A stretch of 64,000 nt of DNA, taken from Turicibacter faecis (lineage in GTDB: Bacteria > Bacillota_I > Bacilli_A > MOL361 > Turicibacteraceae). The position numbers and the translations under genes are program-made. Shown piece by piece: positions 22,001 through 32,228 of the stretch (positions are counted from its first letter, which is position 1; every line of letters begins with the position of its first letter). Location of the stretch: contig NZ_AP028127.1 in assembly GCF_037076425.1 (NCBI RefSeq), forward strand, positions 2,250,001 to 2,314,000, read 5' to 3'. Under the pieces are notes generated by a model, which searched no databases, was not told the DNA's origin, and worked only from the letters and a program-made list of their open reading frames with translations.

Positions 22001-22580
22001 TACGTAATGGATTTTCTTCCGTCATTGGAAACACATCAAGAATTCCACCGCGCACACTAAACTCTCCCATATGTTCCACGGCACGTACAGATTGGTAGCC
22101 AAGTTCAATTAGCTTTCTTTTTAATGTATCTAAATCGTAACACTCACCAACCTCTAATGAAATATCCGCCTGTTGAAAAACTTCCTTAGGCGGTAAAAAA
22201 CGGGCAGCACCTGCGACATGAGTAACGATGATCCTGTTAGGATCCTCAATAATCGAAGATAATGTATTCATCCTTTCAATACGTAATTCAGAACTTGAAG
22301 CTAGCATTTCCGCTGTGATAAATTCGTCCATTGGAAAAAGACGGACCAACCCTTCGTCCATCAACTCCACTAACTGATCATACAAACGCTGGGCCTGATA
22401 TAAATTTTGCATCATAATAACTACAGGCCTTCTTTTATTCTCATACAACATTTGCATTAATGACGCATAAAAAGACGGAGTTACTCCGCTAAGTAAAACG
22501 TTTTGATGCTCACCATCTAACGCCTTTATCAAAGTTTGGATTGCATCCGACTTTGAAATATACTGATTCATTATATTCAT
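19050..22580 (-). CDS. mfd: Transcription-repair coupling factor
   Basis: Mfd removes RNA polymerase stalled at lesions and recruits UvrA. The protein is about 1176 residues, normal for the family. It has an N-terminal UvrB-like region, a polymerase-interaction (CarD-like) domain near LGDYVVHVQHGIGQYIGIE, and RecG-like helicase motifs LLIGDVGYGKTEVAMRAA (Walker A) and LLIIDEEQRFG (Walker B). The C-terminal domain follows after RGAGDMLGAKQYG. Start candidates are GTG 22592, ATG 22580 and ATG 22571; AAGAGGTGG upstream fits 22580 best. pth lies 25 bases upstream. Confidence 0.96.
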   Translation of the reverse strand: MNIMNQYISKSDAIQTLIKALDGEHQNVLLSGVTPSFYASLMQMLYENKRRPVVIMMQNLYQAQRLYDQLVELMDEGLVRLFPMDEFITAEMLASSSELRIERMNTLSSIIEDPNRIIVTHVAGAARFLPPKEVFQQADISLEVGECYDLDTLKRKLIELGYQSVRAVEHMGEFSVRGGILDVFPMTEENPLRIEFFDDEIDTIRYFTTDTQRSIKKVERAVIVPTFELVYSDQEIKAFESSIKDLLNKTLPLVDGEAREMLYARIYQDIEKIQNHQDLELMHKYISLLYKDPDTLLSYLDNPLVIYIDYARVLENQEHMNEDALAWQEGAIENGKTVKGLNLYQPITTISVAHQLFLSEHLGTLPNVELDQHVKLATKSVSEFHGQLEFFAKECKRLRENGATVFVAVSSVEARNNLANYLDELGVGVAFPTTIDEIREGSIHLICDCLAVGYELLEPHIVVYTDYEVHTKRKKSTAYKSNFKEGKKLKDYNELQLGDYVVHVQHGIGQYIGIETLETNGARKDFLMIAYRGDDKLYVPIDKIQMVQKYVGSEGAKPKINKLGTSEWEKTKSKVKKTVKDIADKLIKIYAKREHLPGYAFAKDTIEQHAFENAFPYVETDDQLRAASEIKEDMEAPHPMDRLLIGDVGYGKTEVAMRAAFKAVQDGKQVAYLAPTTILSKQHYESFVSRFRDFDVKVGLLNRYISVKEQQELLESIKSGKINIVVGTHRILSKDVIFKDLGLLIIDEEQRFGVEHKEKIKEFKTEVDVLTLTATPIPRTLQMSMIGIRSLSLIETPPMNRYPVQTYVLEEHDGVIRDAIERELARDGQVFYLYNRVSDIEKRAAKIQKLVPDAVVEYAHGQMSKEQLEQTMADFEEKKFNVLVCTTIIETGIDIPNANTLLISDAYRLGLSQLYQLRGRVGRSDRIAYAYCMYPRNKVLTENAEKRLQTIKEFTELGSGFKIAMRDLAIRGAGDMLGAKQYGFIDTVGLDLYTQLLSEAVVHAREGSDFEVASFEVPKVEFDFPTKVDAYIPDFYISDESTKIEIYQKIKKITNDHSYNDIIDELIDRFGDFPDEVKYLIDLTYLKNLTEGYIEKTKSTKNTIEFILKEEITQDINGQKLFEAVHKIGSMIRLAYKEGRINIIFDLPVVKRLQWFEYALDLFKDFERFKNNVKKV

Positions 22581-22605
22581 TCTTCCATCCACCTCTTAGT
22601 TAAAA

Positions 22606-23166
22606 CTACTTACTATACTCTGTCATCACCTTATTAAAAGATTCAGTTAATGTCATTTCACATGCTTTCACTGATAAATCAATCGCTTGATTGACTAATG
22701 CCAGTTCATCCTCTGTAAATTTTCCTAAAACATAATCCACAACAGGAATCTTAGGATGACGGTCAATTCCAATACGAATACGTTTAAACTCCTGAGTTTT
22801 AAGGTGTGCAATTAATGACTTAATACCATTATGCCCCCCTGCACTCCCCTTTAAACGCATTCTAATTTTTCCATGAGGTAAATCTAAATCATCATAAATT
22901 ACAATAATATCTTCTACATCAATATCGTAAAAATCAATAAGTGCACGAACGGACTCACCTGATAAATTCATAAACGTCGTCGGTTTCAGTAATATAACTT
23001 TCTCACCCTTTACAATTCCTCTTCCCATCTCACCTTTAAACTTTTTCTCTTCTATTAAGGGAATATTCCATGCTGAACTTAGTCTATCAATCACCATAAA
23101 CCCCGCGTTATGACGTGTTCTTTCATATTTTGAACCTGGATTTCCCAGACCTACAAACAATTTCAT
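22606..23166 (-). CDS. pth: Peptidyl-tRNA hydrolase
   Basis: Pth releases tRNA from peptidyl-tRNA that dropped off the ribosome. ATG 23166 with GAGGTGA upstream gives 186 residues starting [23 protein letters not shown], which contains the catalytic His20. Other signatures are [13 protein letters not shown] and the catalytic Asp in [13 protein letters not shown]. It precedes mfd as in Bacillus, but the small gene fin, usually between them, is absent. Confidence 0.96.
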   Translation of the reverse strand: MKLFVGLGNPGSKYERTRHNAGFMVIDRLSSAWNIPLIEEKKFKGEMGRGIVKGEKVILLKPTTFMNLSGESVRALIDFYDIDVEDIIVIYDDLDLPHGKIRMRLKGSAGGHNGIKSLIAHLKTQEFKRIRIGIDRHPKIPVVDYVLGKFTEDELALVNQAIDLSVKACEMTLTESFNKVMTEYSK

Positions 23167-23488
23167 AAAAATCACCTCGTCTTGAGTTTTAATAGCCTCT
23201 TCTATTTTACATGAACCTTATATATTTTACCAATCATTATTCAATCATCGATTAGCTTTTTCCATACCTCAAAAAAATGTCCTTTAATTCCTACTCTTTT
23301 TCTAAAATAAAACTGGAAACCTTGATAAGCCACGCGTCCCCTCTCTCATCCATTTCTTGCCCATTAATTTGTTCATCAGGCTAGTCACCCTCTATTACTA
23401 GGGCCCCATTCTTAACTGGCATTCACTCATAGAGCACATAAAAAGGCAAAGCTAATGATTAGCTTTGCCCCCTCAGTTCATCATTTAA
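23167..23488. other. Gap between pth and prs
   Basis: About 320 bases without a confident gene. It holds the prs terminator near 23446 and the pth ribosome site. A 28-codon GTG frame on the minus strand in the middle has no clear homology and is probably chance. The ctc/rplY gene found here in Bacillus is missing. Confidence 0.6.
23446..23470 (-). terminator. prs terminator
   Basis: GGCAAAGCTAA pairs perfectly with TTAGCTTTGCC around a 3-base loop, followed on the minus strand by TTTTT, 18 bases after the prs stop. Confidence 0.9.
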
Positions 23489-24463
23489 TTAAAAATTATA
23501 TAAATCACGATTATAGACAAATAAGTCTGATACCGGCTCATCATTTAAAATATGTAAAATACCTTCTGCTAATAATTCGCCAACAGATAATTGTGTAATT
23601 TTAGAACTTCGTTTTTCTTCTGGTAGGTTAATTGTATTTGTAGTAACTAATTCTTTAATGGCTGAATTTTCAATACGTTCAACAGCTGGACCCGAAAGAA
23701 TTGGATGTGTACAAGCCGCATAAACAGATAACGCCCCACGCTCTTTTAACGCATTCGCTGCAATCTGAATCGTTCCCGCTGTATCAATCATATCATCGAT
23801 AATAATAGCATGCTTTCCTTCAACTTCTCCGATTAATCCCATAACTTCTGCAACATTTGGTTTCGGACGACGTTTATCAATAATTGCGATAGGAGCATCT
23901 AAATATTCAGCAAGTACGCGAGCGCGAGTTGCTCCTCCATGGTCTGGCGATACAACAACAATATCATCTAAGTTTTTATCAATAAAGTATTTTGCAATAA
24001 TAGGCATTGCTCGGAAGTCATCGATTGGAATATCAAAGAATCCTTGGATTTGCGTCGCATGTAAATCCATTGTCATCACACGTGTTGCTCCTGCAGCTTC
24101 AATTAAGTTCGCTACTAATTTCGCTGTAATTGGCTGACGCGCTTTTGCTTTTCTATCCTGACGAGAATATCCATAATAAGGCATGATTACATTAATGGTT
24201 TTAGCTGATGCACGCTTTAAAGCATCGATCATAACTAAAAGCTCCATTAAGTGATCATTTACTGGATTATGTGTTGGTTGTACAACGAAAACATGATGTC
24301 CACGTACAGTTTCATTAATATTAACTTGTACCTCACCATCTGCAAAACGATTAACTGTTAAATCCGATAAAGGAACACCGATACGATCTGCAATTTCTTG
24401 TGCTAATGGACGATTAGCATTTAAACTAAAAATCTTAAACTTTTTACGATTAATTTCTGCCAT
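23489..24463 (-). CDS. prs: Ribose-phosphate pyrophosphokinase
   Basis: Prs makes PRPP from ribose 5-phosphate and ATP, feeding PurF, pyrimidine, histidine and NAD synthesis. The 324-residue protein has [12 protein letters not shown], the catalytic stretch [31 protein letters not shown], and the PRPP-binding loop [13 protein letters not shown]. The ATG follows CTAGGAGG. It lies downstream of glmU (107-base gap), the Bacillus order. Confidence 0.97.
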   Translation of the reverse strand: MAEINRKKFKIFSLNANRPLAQEIADRIGVPLSDLTVNRFADGEVQVNINETVRGHHVFVVQPTHNPVNDHLMELLVMIDALKRASAKTINVIMPYYGYSRQDRKAKARQPITAKLVANLIEAAGATRVMTMDLHATQIQGFFDIPIDDFRAMPIIAKYFIDKNLDDIVVVSPDHGGATRARVLAEYLDAPIAIIDKRRPKPNVAEVMGLIGEVEGKHAIIIDDMIDTAGTIQIAANALKERGALSVYAACTHPILSGPAVERIENSAIKELVTTNTINLPEEKRSSKITQLSVGELLAEGILHILNDEPVSDLFVYNRDLYNF

Positions 24464-24570
24464 GCTGATTTAACCTCCTAGAATAAACACACTTCAGACA
24501 ATATTTTACACAATTTCGCATTTATTTTCAATTATTTCAATAAATGTTTAAATTTAATCTTTTTGTTAAA

Positions 24571-25938
24571 TTATTTTTGTCGAATAATCTTAGCGTAGCC
24601 CTCTTTATTTTCTTGCTTTGAACGAGCAATCGCAAGCGCATCCTCTGGTACATTTTTTGTAATTGTCGAACCAGCCGCTAAGTAAGCATTAGGCTCAATT
24701 GTCACTGGTGCAACTAAATTCACGTTACATCCAACCATCGTATTAGCTCCAATTATGGTTTGATGTTTATTCTTTCCATCGTAGTTAACAGTAATTGAAC
24801 CACATCCCATATTTACATTCTCACCTAAAATTGCATCACCAATATAACTTAAGTGTGCGGCTTTTGCCCCATCTTTAAACACTGATTTCTTAATTTCTAC
24901 GAAATTTCCAATACGTGCATGACTTCCAACCTCAGCGTGCATACGAATATGAGCAAAAGGCCCTACTGTTGTATTCGCACCAATCACCGAATCTGAAATA
25001 ACTGAGGCATTAATCGTTGAATTTTTTCCGATAACCGATGAGTTAATTTGTGAATTAGCACCAATGATAACCTCATCTTCAATTTTTGAACATCCCGTAA
25101 TCATTGTTCCAGGATAGATAATAACATCTTGCCCAATTTCCACTTCAGTTCCAATATACGTAGCCTCTGGGTTAATAATCGTAACACCATTTCTCATATG
25201 CTGTTCATTTACACGTTTTCTTAAAACTTTTTCAGCATAGGCTAACTGAACACGGTCATTAACTCCTAATGTTTCTTCAAAATCTTCATTCTCATAGGCA
25301 ACAACCTTTAATCCCATGTCGCGAATAATTCCAACTAAATCTGTTAAGTAGTATTCTCCTTGTGAATTGTTGTTCGTGATTTTCGTTAAGGCCTCAAACA
25401 ATACCTTATTATCATAACAGCAAACACCCGTATTAATTTCCTTGACTAATAATTCTTGCTCATTTGCATCCTTTTGTTCAACAATTCGTAAAACATTACC
25501 CGCTTCATCACGAATGATACGCCCGTATCCCGTCGGATTATCTGTCGATGCAGTTAAAATAGTAATTGCTGCCTCTTGTTCTTGATGATAGTCAAATAAA
25601 TTAGAAATAGTTTGTTCTGTTAATAACGGAACATCACCATAAGTTACAATCGTTACCCCTTCAAGACCTTCTAACAAATCTTTCGTCATCATCACAGCGT
25701 GCCCCGTCCCTAACTGTTCCGTTTGCATCGCATATTCTACGCGGTCTTTCAATTCTGCACGAACTGAATCCGCTTCATAACCAATCACCGTTACAATTTT
25801 ATCTACCCCAATTTTTTCTAAGTTTGTAACTGCGTGGTCCACCATCGATTTTCCTAATACTTGGTGTAATACTTTATGTAAATTAGACTTCATACGGGTT
25901 CCTTTTCCCGCGGCTAATACAACTGCATACTTATTCAT
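24571..25938 (-). CDS. glmU: Bifunctional GlcN-1-P acetyltransferase / UDP-GlcNAc pyrophosphorylase
   Basis: GlmU makes UDP-GlcNAc for peptidoglycan and wall polymers. The 455-residue protein has the N-terminal uridyltransferase (LAAGKGTRMKS loop, then EQLGTGHAVM). The C-terminal left-handed beta-helix acetyltransferase includes SYIGDAILGENVNMGCGSI. The ATG follows ACGGAGG. An extended -10 (TGC TATACT, 25977-25972) lies about 34 bases upstream and is a likely promoter for glmU-prs. Confidence 0.97.
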   Translation of the reverse strand: MNKYAVVLAAGKGTRMKSNLHKVLHQVLGKSMVDHAVTNLEKIGVDKIVTVIGYEADSVRAELKDRVEYAMQTEQLGTGHAVMMTKDLLEGLEGVTIVTYGDVPLLTEQTISNLFDYHQEQEAAITILTASTDNPTGYGRIIRDEAGNVLRIVEQKDANEQELLVKEINTGVCCYDNKVLFEALTKITNNNSQGEYYLTDLVGIIRDMGLKVVAYENEDFEETLGVNDRVQLAYAEKVLRKRVNEQHMRNGVTIINPEATYIGTEVEIGQDVIIYPGTMITGCSKIEDEVIIGANSQINSSVIGKNSTINASVISDSVIGANTTVGPFAHIRMHAEVGSHARIGNFVEIKKSVFKDGAKAAHLSYIGDAILGENVNMGCGSITVNYDGKNKHQTIIGANTMVGCNVNLVAPVTIEPNAYLAAGSTITKNVPEDALAIARSKQENKEGYAKIIRQK

Positions 25939-25971
25939 TAAAATCCCTCCGTTAATCTAACTTCTTTATTT

Positions 25972-25980
25972 AGTATAGCA
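25972..25980 (-). promoter_or_regulatory. Extended -10 promoter before glmU
   Basis: TGCTATACT on the minus strand fits an extended -10 box. No good -35 hexamer is seen 17 bases upstream. Confidence 0.45.
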
Positions 25981-26055
25981 CAATTCAACACTTCATTACA
26001 TTTAATTTTCCATCCAGTGTAAGCCTCTCTGTTATATTTTAGTTTAGAATTTTAA

Positions 26056-26089
26056 AAAAAGCTACTCTTCTAAAAGAAGGTAGCTTTTT
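26056..26089 (-). terminator. spoVG terminator
   Basis: AAAAAGCTAC and CTTCT pair with their complements around a 3-base loop, with one bulged base and a run of seven Ts on the minus strand, about 75 bases after spoVG. Confidence 0.85.
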
Positions 26090-26162
26090 AAACATTCATT
26101 CATGACGCTTTTTTTATGTGTCATAATACGCCCATAACCTTTCAGTCTAAGCATTCACTCTC

Positions 26163-26417
26163 TTATTCTGCTTCCTCATAGGCCTTAATAACAAAGTCTT
26201 CTACTTCCTTACGGGTTTCATGATTAATTGGATGTGCAATGTCTTTAAATTCCCCCGTTGACGTCTTACGACTAGGCATTGCCACGAATAAGTGTTCATC
26301 CCCCTGAATGACTCTTAAATCATGGATAACAAAGCACCCATCTAAGGTAATTGATGCGATTGCTTTCATTCTATTATCTGTCTCTACTTTTCGAATTCTA
26401 ACGTCTGTAATATTCAT
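26163..26417 (-). CDS. spoVG: Septation/regulatory protein SpoVG
   Basis: SpoVG is a small nucleic-acid-binding regulator affecting asymmetric septation and, in other Firmicutes, virulence and capsule genes. The 84 residues show the family stretches [25 protein letters not shown] and FVAMPSRKT followed by DIAHPIN. The ATG follows TTAGGAGGATG. It lies upstream of glmU as in Bacillus, but purR and yabJ, which flank it there, are absent. Confidence 0.96.
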   Translation of the reverse strand: MNITDVRIRKVETDNRMKAIASITLDGCFVIHDLRVIQGDEHLFVAMPSRKTSTGEFKDIAHPINHETRKEVEDFVIKAYEEAE

Positions 26418-26453
26418 TCTCTCATCCTCCTAAGTTGTCCATATCACCTCTTC

Positions 26454-26462
26454 ATTATACCA
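26454..26462 (-). promoter_or_regulatory. Extended -10 promoter before spoVG
   Basis: TGGTATAAT on the minus strand, about 37 bases before the spoVG start, is a consensus extended -10. No convincing sigma-H promoter, the type used in Bacillus, was recognised. Confidence 0.5.
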
Positions 26463-26568
26463 CATACTGTAAGTGCTTTTTATGTCATTTGTGTGTTTTT
26501 CTTACAATTATATACATTCTCATGAATTTTTTTCCGATACTCTTTTAACTGTTTTGTTAATCCGACAA

Positions 26569-26605
26569 AAAAGCATCTTAATCGATAAACAATTAAGATG
26601 CTTTT
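26569..26605 (-). terminator. ispE terminator
   Basis: AAAAGCATCTTAAT pairs with ATTAAGATGCTTTT across a 9-base loop just after the ispE stop, with a further TTT tail on the minus strand. Confidence 0.9.
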
Positions 26606-26609
26606 CATA

Positions 26610-27464
26610 CTAGCCAATTAATCTAACTGCATAAACTTCATGCTCTCTTAGGCAACCATTAATACTATTTATAATACGCCTTAACTTGTACTCTTTACGA
26701 ACAAGAGCAAAAACTGTCGGTCCACTCCCACTCATGAGTACGGCATCTGCTCCAAATTGAATTAATTTATTCTTTATTTCTTCAACGACCGGATACCGTT
26801 CAAACGTTACGCTCTCTAACGAGTTACCTAAACGATTACAAATCCCCTGATAGTCCTGTAACTCGATACAGTCTAACATCCCTTTAATATCTAAATGTTG
26901 AACCTCATTTGCGTTGAGTGCCTCATAAATCTCTTTTGTTGACACGCCAATTCGCGGTTTAATTAAAATAACCCAACATTTTGGAGGGGACGGAATCGGA
27001 TGAATAATTTCTCCACGACCTGTTGCTAATGCGGTCCCACCATAAACGCAAAACGGAATGTCTGACCCTAATCGTGCACCTAATTCGGCCAACTCATCCA
27101 TCGTACAATCTACTTTAAAAAGTTCCCTTAGCGCCTTTAAAGTCGCCGCTGCATTACTACTTCCACCAGCTAAACCAGCCGCTACTGGGATTTTCTTTTT
27201 AATATAAATTTCAACCCCTTGCTTAATGTTAAAATGTTTTCTAAAAAGTTCAGCCGCTTGATAGGCTAAATTCTTTTCATTCAATGGAATTGTAAACTCA
27301 TTTGATTGAATAACAATTTTATCGTCGTTACGGGGAGTGACTGTAATATAATCTGCTAGATCAACAGTTGTCATAATCATTTCAACCTCATGATAATTGT
27401 CATCTCGTTTATAGAGCGTATCAAGTGCCAAATTTATTTTTGCTGGAGCTTTAATTGTTACCAT
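26610..27464 (-). CDS. ispE: 4-diphosphocytidyl-2-C-methyl-D-erythritol kinase
   Basis: IspE phosphorylates CDP-ME in the MEP isoprenoid pathway. GGAGG lies one base from an ATG at 27470 but seven bases from the ATG at 27464, so the latter is preferred (MVTIKAPAKINLALD, 284 residues). The GHMP-kinase ATP loop is PVAAGLAGGSSNAAATL near residue 92 and the C-terminal motif is LMSGSGPTVFAL. Its product route feeds the prenyl synthase encoded at 38.2 kb. Confidence 0.96.
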   Translation of the reverse strand: MVTIKAPAKINLALDTLYKRDDNYHEVEMIMTTVDLADYITVTPRNDDKIVIQSNEFTIPLNEKNLAYQAAELFRKHFNIKQGVEIYIKKKIPVAAGLAGGSSNAAATLKALRELFKVDCTMDELAELGARLGSDIPFCVYGGTALATGRGEIIHPIPSPPKCWVILIKPRIGVSTKEIYEALNANEVQHLDIKGMLDCIELQDYQGICNRLGNSLESVTFERYPVVEEIKNKLIQFGADAVLMSGSGPTVFALVRKEYKLRRIINSINGCLREHEVYAVRLIG

Positions 27465-27503
27465 AGCCATTCCTCCAATCAGTATGATTTTATTTTATCA
27501 TAC

Positions 27504-27540
27504 AAAAAAAAGTAGTAAACATCGTCAACTACTTTTTTTT
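27504..27540 (-). terminator. veg terminator
   Basis: AAAAAAAAGTAGT pairs with ACTACTTTTTTTT around an 11-base loop immediately after the veg stop. Confidence 0.88.
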
Positions 27541-27544
27541 AATA

Positions 27545-27778
27545 TTAATTAAACTTTAATTCTACCGATCCCGTTAAAACATCAATATAACTATAAGAAA
27601 CTCGGTCAACTGAGTCGCGTTGACTATCTAAATCAATCACAAAAATAGAAGGATACGTATTCGATAAAATACCTGTATGTTCTACCACTCGATTACGACT
27701 TTCATAAGCGGTTAATTTCACTTCTTTACCGACTTGTTCACTCAACTCTTGACGAATATTAACAATATTATTTGCCAA
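27545..27778 (-). CDS. veg: Veg protein (biofilm-related regulator)
   Basis: Veg is a small conserved Firmicute protein reported in Bacillus to stimulate biofilm genes by acting on SinR. The 77 residues share the family core TGILSNTYPSIFVIDL and DRVSYSYIDVLTGSVEL. The start is a TTG at 27778, aligned with the family N-terminus, with AAAGG upstream. It lies between ispE and yabG. The small acid-soluble protein gene sspF, often next to it, is not present. Confidence 0.93.
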   Translation of the reverse strand: MANNIVNIRQELSEQVGKEVKLTAYESRNRVVEHTGILSNTYPSIFVIDLDSQRDSVDRVSYSYIDVLTGSVELKFN

Positions 27779-27802
27779 AACATCACGACCTTTCTATCAT
27801 AA

Positions 27803-27831
27803 AGCATACCATAAAAAGAAAATTTTTTCAA
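27803..27831 (-). promoter_or_regulatory. Sigma-A promoter of veg
   Basis: TTGAAA and TATGCT separated by 17 bases, with a TGG extended -10, about 25 bases before the veg start. Confidence 0.7.
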
Positions 27832-27889
27832 TATTATTATATGCTAAAGGGTTGAAATTATTCATTATCAATGATAAAATAAAATATTT

Positions 27890-28702
27890 TTACATTTTCC
27901 TGATTCCATAGCGAAGGGTTCCCTTCGTTTGAAGACCACCAATTCCCGCTATTTTAGCAATCGTTTTTTCAATCGCTTCCCTTAAATCCACTTGTTCCTC
28001 GTAAGGGGTTAGGGCAATCGTTGCCGCAATAATCGCTGGATCAAGCGCGTGTATATTAATACGTTTAGGCGATGATGCAAAATTTGCTCCAGAACCAATC
28101 AACGCCTCAAAATGCGATTGGCACGCCCCAGCTATAACGATCAAATAATCAAGCGAAGGTTCGATTTCACGCAATGCATTAACCGTCTCTACAAAGTATT
28201 TTGAACTTCTATACGCCATCAAATCATCTTCATGTTCTTTATCTTCTAATGCATCATGCCCCGTAATAACAACAATATTTGGTCTTAACCGTTTAACTAA
28301 TTCAGGAACTTTAACCTTCATATCCTTCTCAGGAACCGCAAATGCCTGTGCATAAACTTTTGCATATTTATACAGTTTGATACTTTTCTGGAGGTACTCT
28401 TCATCCCCATCAATGTGTAAAATCCGTCCACTAATATAAAAATCTCCATTATCATAACTTCTCATATTATCCATAACAGGGGGGAGAATGGTTCGATATT
28501 GATCAAACTCCACCTGCTCTGCACGTTGATACTCCTCACGCGAAATAATTTCTAAATCACTTAATGGGGCATCCGCCGTCAAACGAAAGAAGATTCCCTT
28601 TAAATGGGCGACGTCTCCCGTAATTTCCTCAATACGAAACATCGTGTCAGATCCATAAGAACGACGGCCTACAATATCCCCTACTTTGACTTCTTCATCC
28701 AT
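27890..28702 (-). CDS. yabG: Sporulation-specific cysteine protease YabG
   Basis: YabG processes spore coat proteins in Bacillus and pre-pro-SleC and CspBA in Clostridioides. ATG 28702 with GAGGTGA upstream gives 270 residues; a GTG three codons earlier overlaps that site. The conserved region VVITGHDAL (His149) and IVIAGACQSHFEALIGSGANFASSP (Cys194) matches the His and Cys shown to be catalytic in the clostridial enzyme. The promoter region has a sigma-K-like box, consistent with mother-cell expression. Confidence 0.94.
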   Translation of the reverse strand: MDEEVKVGDIVGRRSYGSDTMFRIEEITGDVAHLKGIFFRLTADAPLSDLEIISREEYQRAEQVEFDQYRTILPPVMDNMRSYDNGDFYISGRILHIDGDEEYLQKSIKLYKYAKVYAQAFAVPEKDMKVKVPELVKRLRPNIVVITGHDALEDKEHEDDLMAYRSSKYFVETVNALREIEPSLDYLIVIAGACQSHFEALIGSGANFASSPKRINIHALDPAIIAATIALTPYEEQVDLREAIEKTIAKIAGIGGLQTKGTLRYGIRKM

Positions 28703-28718
28703 CCTTATCACCTCACGT

Positions 28719-28746
28719 TATTATATGCCCCACCCCTTTAAATGTG
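28719..28746 (-). promoter_or_regulatory. Possible sigma-K promoter of yabG
   Basis: CATATAATA (minus strand) fits the sigma-K -10 pattern CATAnnnTA, and CACA lies 15 bases upstream as a -35. Bacillus yabG is known to be sigma-K dependent. The same -10 could be read by sigma-A. Confidence 0.45.
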
Positions 28747-28821
28747 CCTACACAAAAAAGCATAAAAAGATTCCTCTTCCCATGCTTTCAAATAAACTTA
28801 AAATGAATTGATTCCAGTAAC

Positions 28822-28870
28822 CTTTATAGTCTAAAAGCCCCTTATAATAAGGGGCTTTTAGACTATAAAG
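28822..28870 (-). terminator. ksgA terminator with 23-base perfect stem
   Basis: A 23-base perfect inverted repeat with a 3-base loop lies right after ksgA. The core AAAAGCCCC...GGGGCTTTT is a normal intrinsic terminator in both directions; the stem is extended well beyond it. Confidence 0.8.
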
Positions 28871-28877
28871 AGAGAAT

Positions 28878-30321
<1,444 letters not shown>

Positions 30322-30349
30322 CTTTTTTCCTCGATTTCTATGTTAACTT

Positions 30350-31648
30350 TTACTGAATATTTTCAGGTAATAGCTCTAAAATTTTATTTTTTATCTCTAC
30401 ATTCCCACTCGCTTTAATTAAATCTAGCGGAAAATAAATTTTATATTCCTGTTTTGGTTTAACGGCAATAATCCCCTTAATAATCGTTGATACTTCCGAT
30501 ATTTCTTTAATAGAACCATCACGCATCAACAATTCGATGCAATCCGGTAAACAATTCGTCTTATGACCATAATAATCATACGGTGTTTTAACACTATGAT
30601 CGGTAATTAAATAGTAGGTTGGATTGATACCTAAGATGGACATATATTCCCCGATTTTTATTAAATTTTTGTTCACTTCGTCATTTGGTACATAATGCAT
30701 TTCCTTTAATAAACGACGATGAATAAAGCGATCCGCAAAATCGCTCAATATCTCATCTTCCTCTTCAACAAATAACGACGCATAGTGACTAATTGTCGCA
30801 TCATCAAACTTTAAATACGTTTCAACAGATAAGTCCTTCTCCAAAAACAGGTCTGCTAACGCCCCAATAGGATGTCTAAATTGATACCCTGATAAAACAA
30901 GTTCTCGAACACGTCGTAACATATTTTGAATCACTAAGTCAAAGCTACGCCCTGTTGAGTGTAAATAAACTTGCCAATACATTTGATAACGGCTCATTAA
31001 ATAATCCTCAATAGCGTGCATCCCCGAAACTTTATAAACAATTTTGTTATTAACAACCCTCATCGTCCTTAAAATACGTTCAACATCAATTTCACCATAT
31101 GGGGCGCCTGTAAAATAGGCGTCTCTCAATAAATAGTCCAATCGGTCCGCATCTAACTGACTAGAAATAATGTTGATTACTAGTGGGTTTTCATACGTTT
31201 TATTAATGACATCACGAACCTTCGTCGCAAATCCTTTTTGATAGCTTTCCAACACCTGATTAACTTCTGTATCTTCCATAATAATACGTTCAGTAAATAG
31301 TTCATGACGAACATTAAAAACGGATTCAAAGGAATGTGAAAACGGACCGTGGCCTAAATCATGCAACAATGCCGCGGATAAGACTAGCAAACGCTCCTCC
31401 TCCTCTAACACCGTCCCACAATACATAAGCGCCCGGATAATTTTACGCGCCATTTCATACACCCCTAAGGAATGTGAAAATCGACTATGCTCAGCCGTAT
31501 GAAAAACCATGTAGGTTCCACCTAATTGCTTAATACGCCGTAAACGTTGAACTTCCTTCGTTTGAATCAAATCCCAAATTAATTTATCAAATACATGAAC
31601 ATATCCGTAAACTGGATCTCTAAATACTTTTTCTTCTAATTTTACCAT
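30350..31648 (-). CDS. HD-domain phosphohydrolase (YwfO-like)
   Basis: The 432-residue protein is an HD-superfamily metal-dependent phosphohydrolase of the type annotated as YwfO or dGTPase-like. The N-terminal DPVYGYV and LRRIKQLGGTYMVFHTAEHSRFSHSLGVYEMA and the HD motif ALLHDLGHGPFSHSFE are diagnostic, with a further Asp in QLDADRLDYLLRD. ATG 31648 has GGTGG five bases upstream. Its nucleotide substrate cannot be read from sequence; dNTP or alarmone hydrolysis are known for relatives. Confidence 0.9.
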   Translation of the reverse strand: MVKLEEKVFRDPVYGYVHVFDKLIWDLIQTKEVQRLRRIKQLGGTYMVFHTAEHSRFSHSLGVYEMARKIIRALMYCGTVLEEEERLLVLSAALLHDLGHGPFSHSFESVFNVRHELFTERIIMEDTEVNQVLESYQKGFATKVRDVINKTYENPLVINIISSQLDADRLDYLLRDAYFTGAPYGEIDVERILRTMRVVNNKIVYKVSGMHAIEDYLMSRYQMYWQVYLHSTGRSFDLVIQNMLRRVRELVLSGYQFRHPIGALADLFLEKDLSVETYLKFDDATISHYASLFVEEEDEILSDFADRFIHRRLLKEMHYVPNDEVNKNLIKIGEYMSILGINPTYYLITDHSVKTPYDYYGHKTNCLPDCIELLMRDGSIKEISEVSTIIKGIIAVKPKQEYKIYFPLDLIKASGNVEIKNKILELLPENIQ

Positions 31649-31724
31649 TGGCACCACCGTCTATATCTGTATATCTCATCATTATTTTATAAAATAATGC
31701 AAAACTTTTACTTTTTACAAGCTT

Positions 31725-31733
31725 AGTATACCA
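31725..31733 (-). promoter_or_regulatory. Extended -10 promoter of the HD gene operon
   Basis: TGGTATACT on the minus strand, about 77 bases before the HD gene. A short palindrome CATGA-ACG-TCATG (31747-31759) lies just upstream, between this promoter and the divergent one at 31794. Confidence 0.5.
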
Positions 31734-31793
31734 CATTATGATTCGACATGAACGTCATGGCCATATACTAAATATAAAAAAACAAGCAACACT

Positions 31794-31822
31794 TTAACAA
31801 ATACTAGAAAATATGATATAAT
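31794..31822 (+). promoter_or_regulatory. Sigma-A promoter of the 108-residue gene
   Basis: TTAACA (31794-31799), a 17-base spacer and a perfect TATAAT (31817-31822) with an upstream TG. Confidence 0.75.
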
Positions 31823-31856
31823 AGTGTTGTGAAAACGTTTTATAGGATGTGATACT

Positions 31857-32183
31857 ATGTGTTTGAAAACACATGAGAGTTTTGTAACCGATCAGGAATC
31901 TTTCCTTAAACACCATAAGTTGTTTTCTATGCTTATTTGTGAAATTTATGATCTTTTAACACTCTATCAACCATCCCCACTTAGTTCTGAAGAAATATTT
32001 GAAAACTTAACTCCCTTTTTACAGTCTCGAATTCGATTTGTACTGAACCATGAACCGCATGCCCATCACTTCTTTATCGATGAGCAGGCGATTATACACT
32101 ATATTATGCAACTCTTGACGAATAAAATTTCAAAAATTCGTTCAACTTCTAAAGGGGCCTATTATATTGACCCCGTAAAATAA
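31857..32183 (+). CDS. Uncharacterised 108-residue protein
   Basis: This gene has its own consensus promoter, an AGGATGTGA ribosome site and a terminator, so it is very likely real. The protein is acidic to neutral, rich in histidine (a VLNHEPHAHHFF stretch near residue 63) and predicted to be helical, with no membrane segment or signal. I do not recognise the family. It is monocistronic and diverges from the HD-domain operon. Confidence 0.75.
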   Translation: MCLKTHESFVTDQESFLKHHKLFSMLICEIYDLLTLYQPSPLSSEEIFENLTPFLQSRIRFVLNHEPHAHHFFIDEQAIIHYIMQLLTNKISKIRSTSKGAYYIDPVK

Positions 32184-32228
32184 AAGAGATGGGAATGTCA
32201 CTTTATGATGACTTCCCATCTCTTTTTT
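32182..32228. terminator. Bidirectional terminator
   Basis: AAAAGAGATGGGAA pairs with TTCCCATCTCTTTT and the inner GTCA with TGAC. T-runs on both strands serve the convergent genes at 31857 and 32478. Confidence 0.88.
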
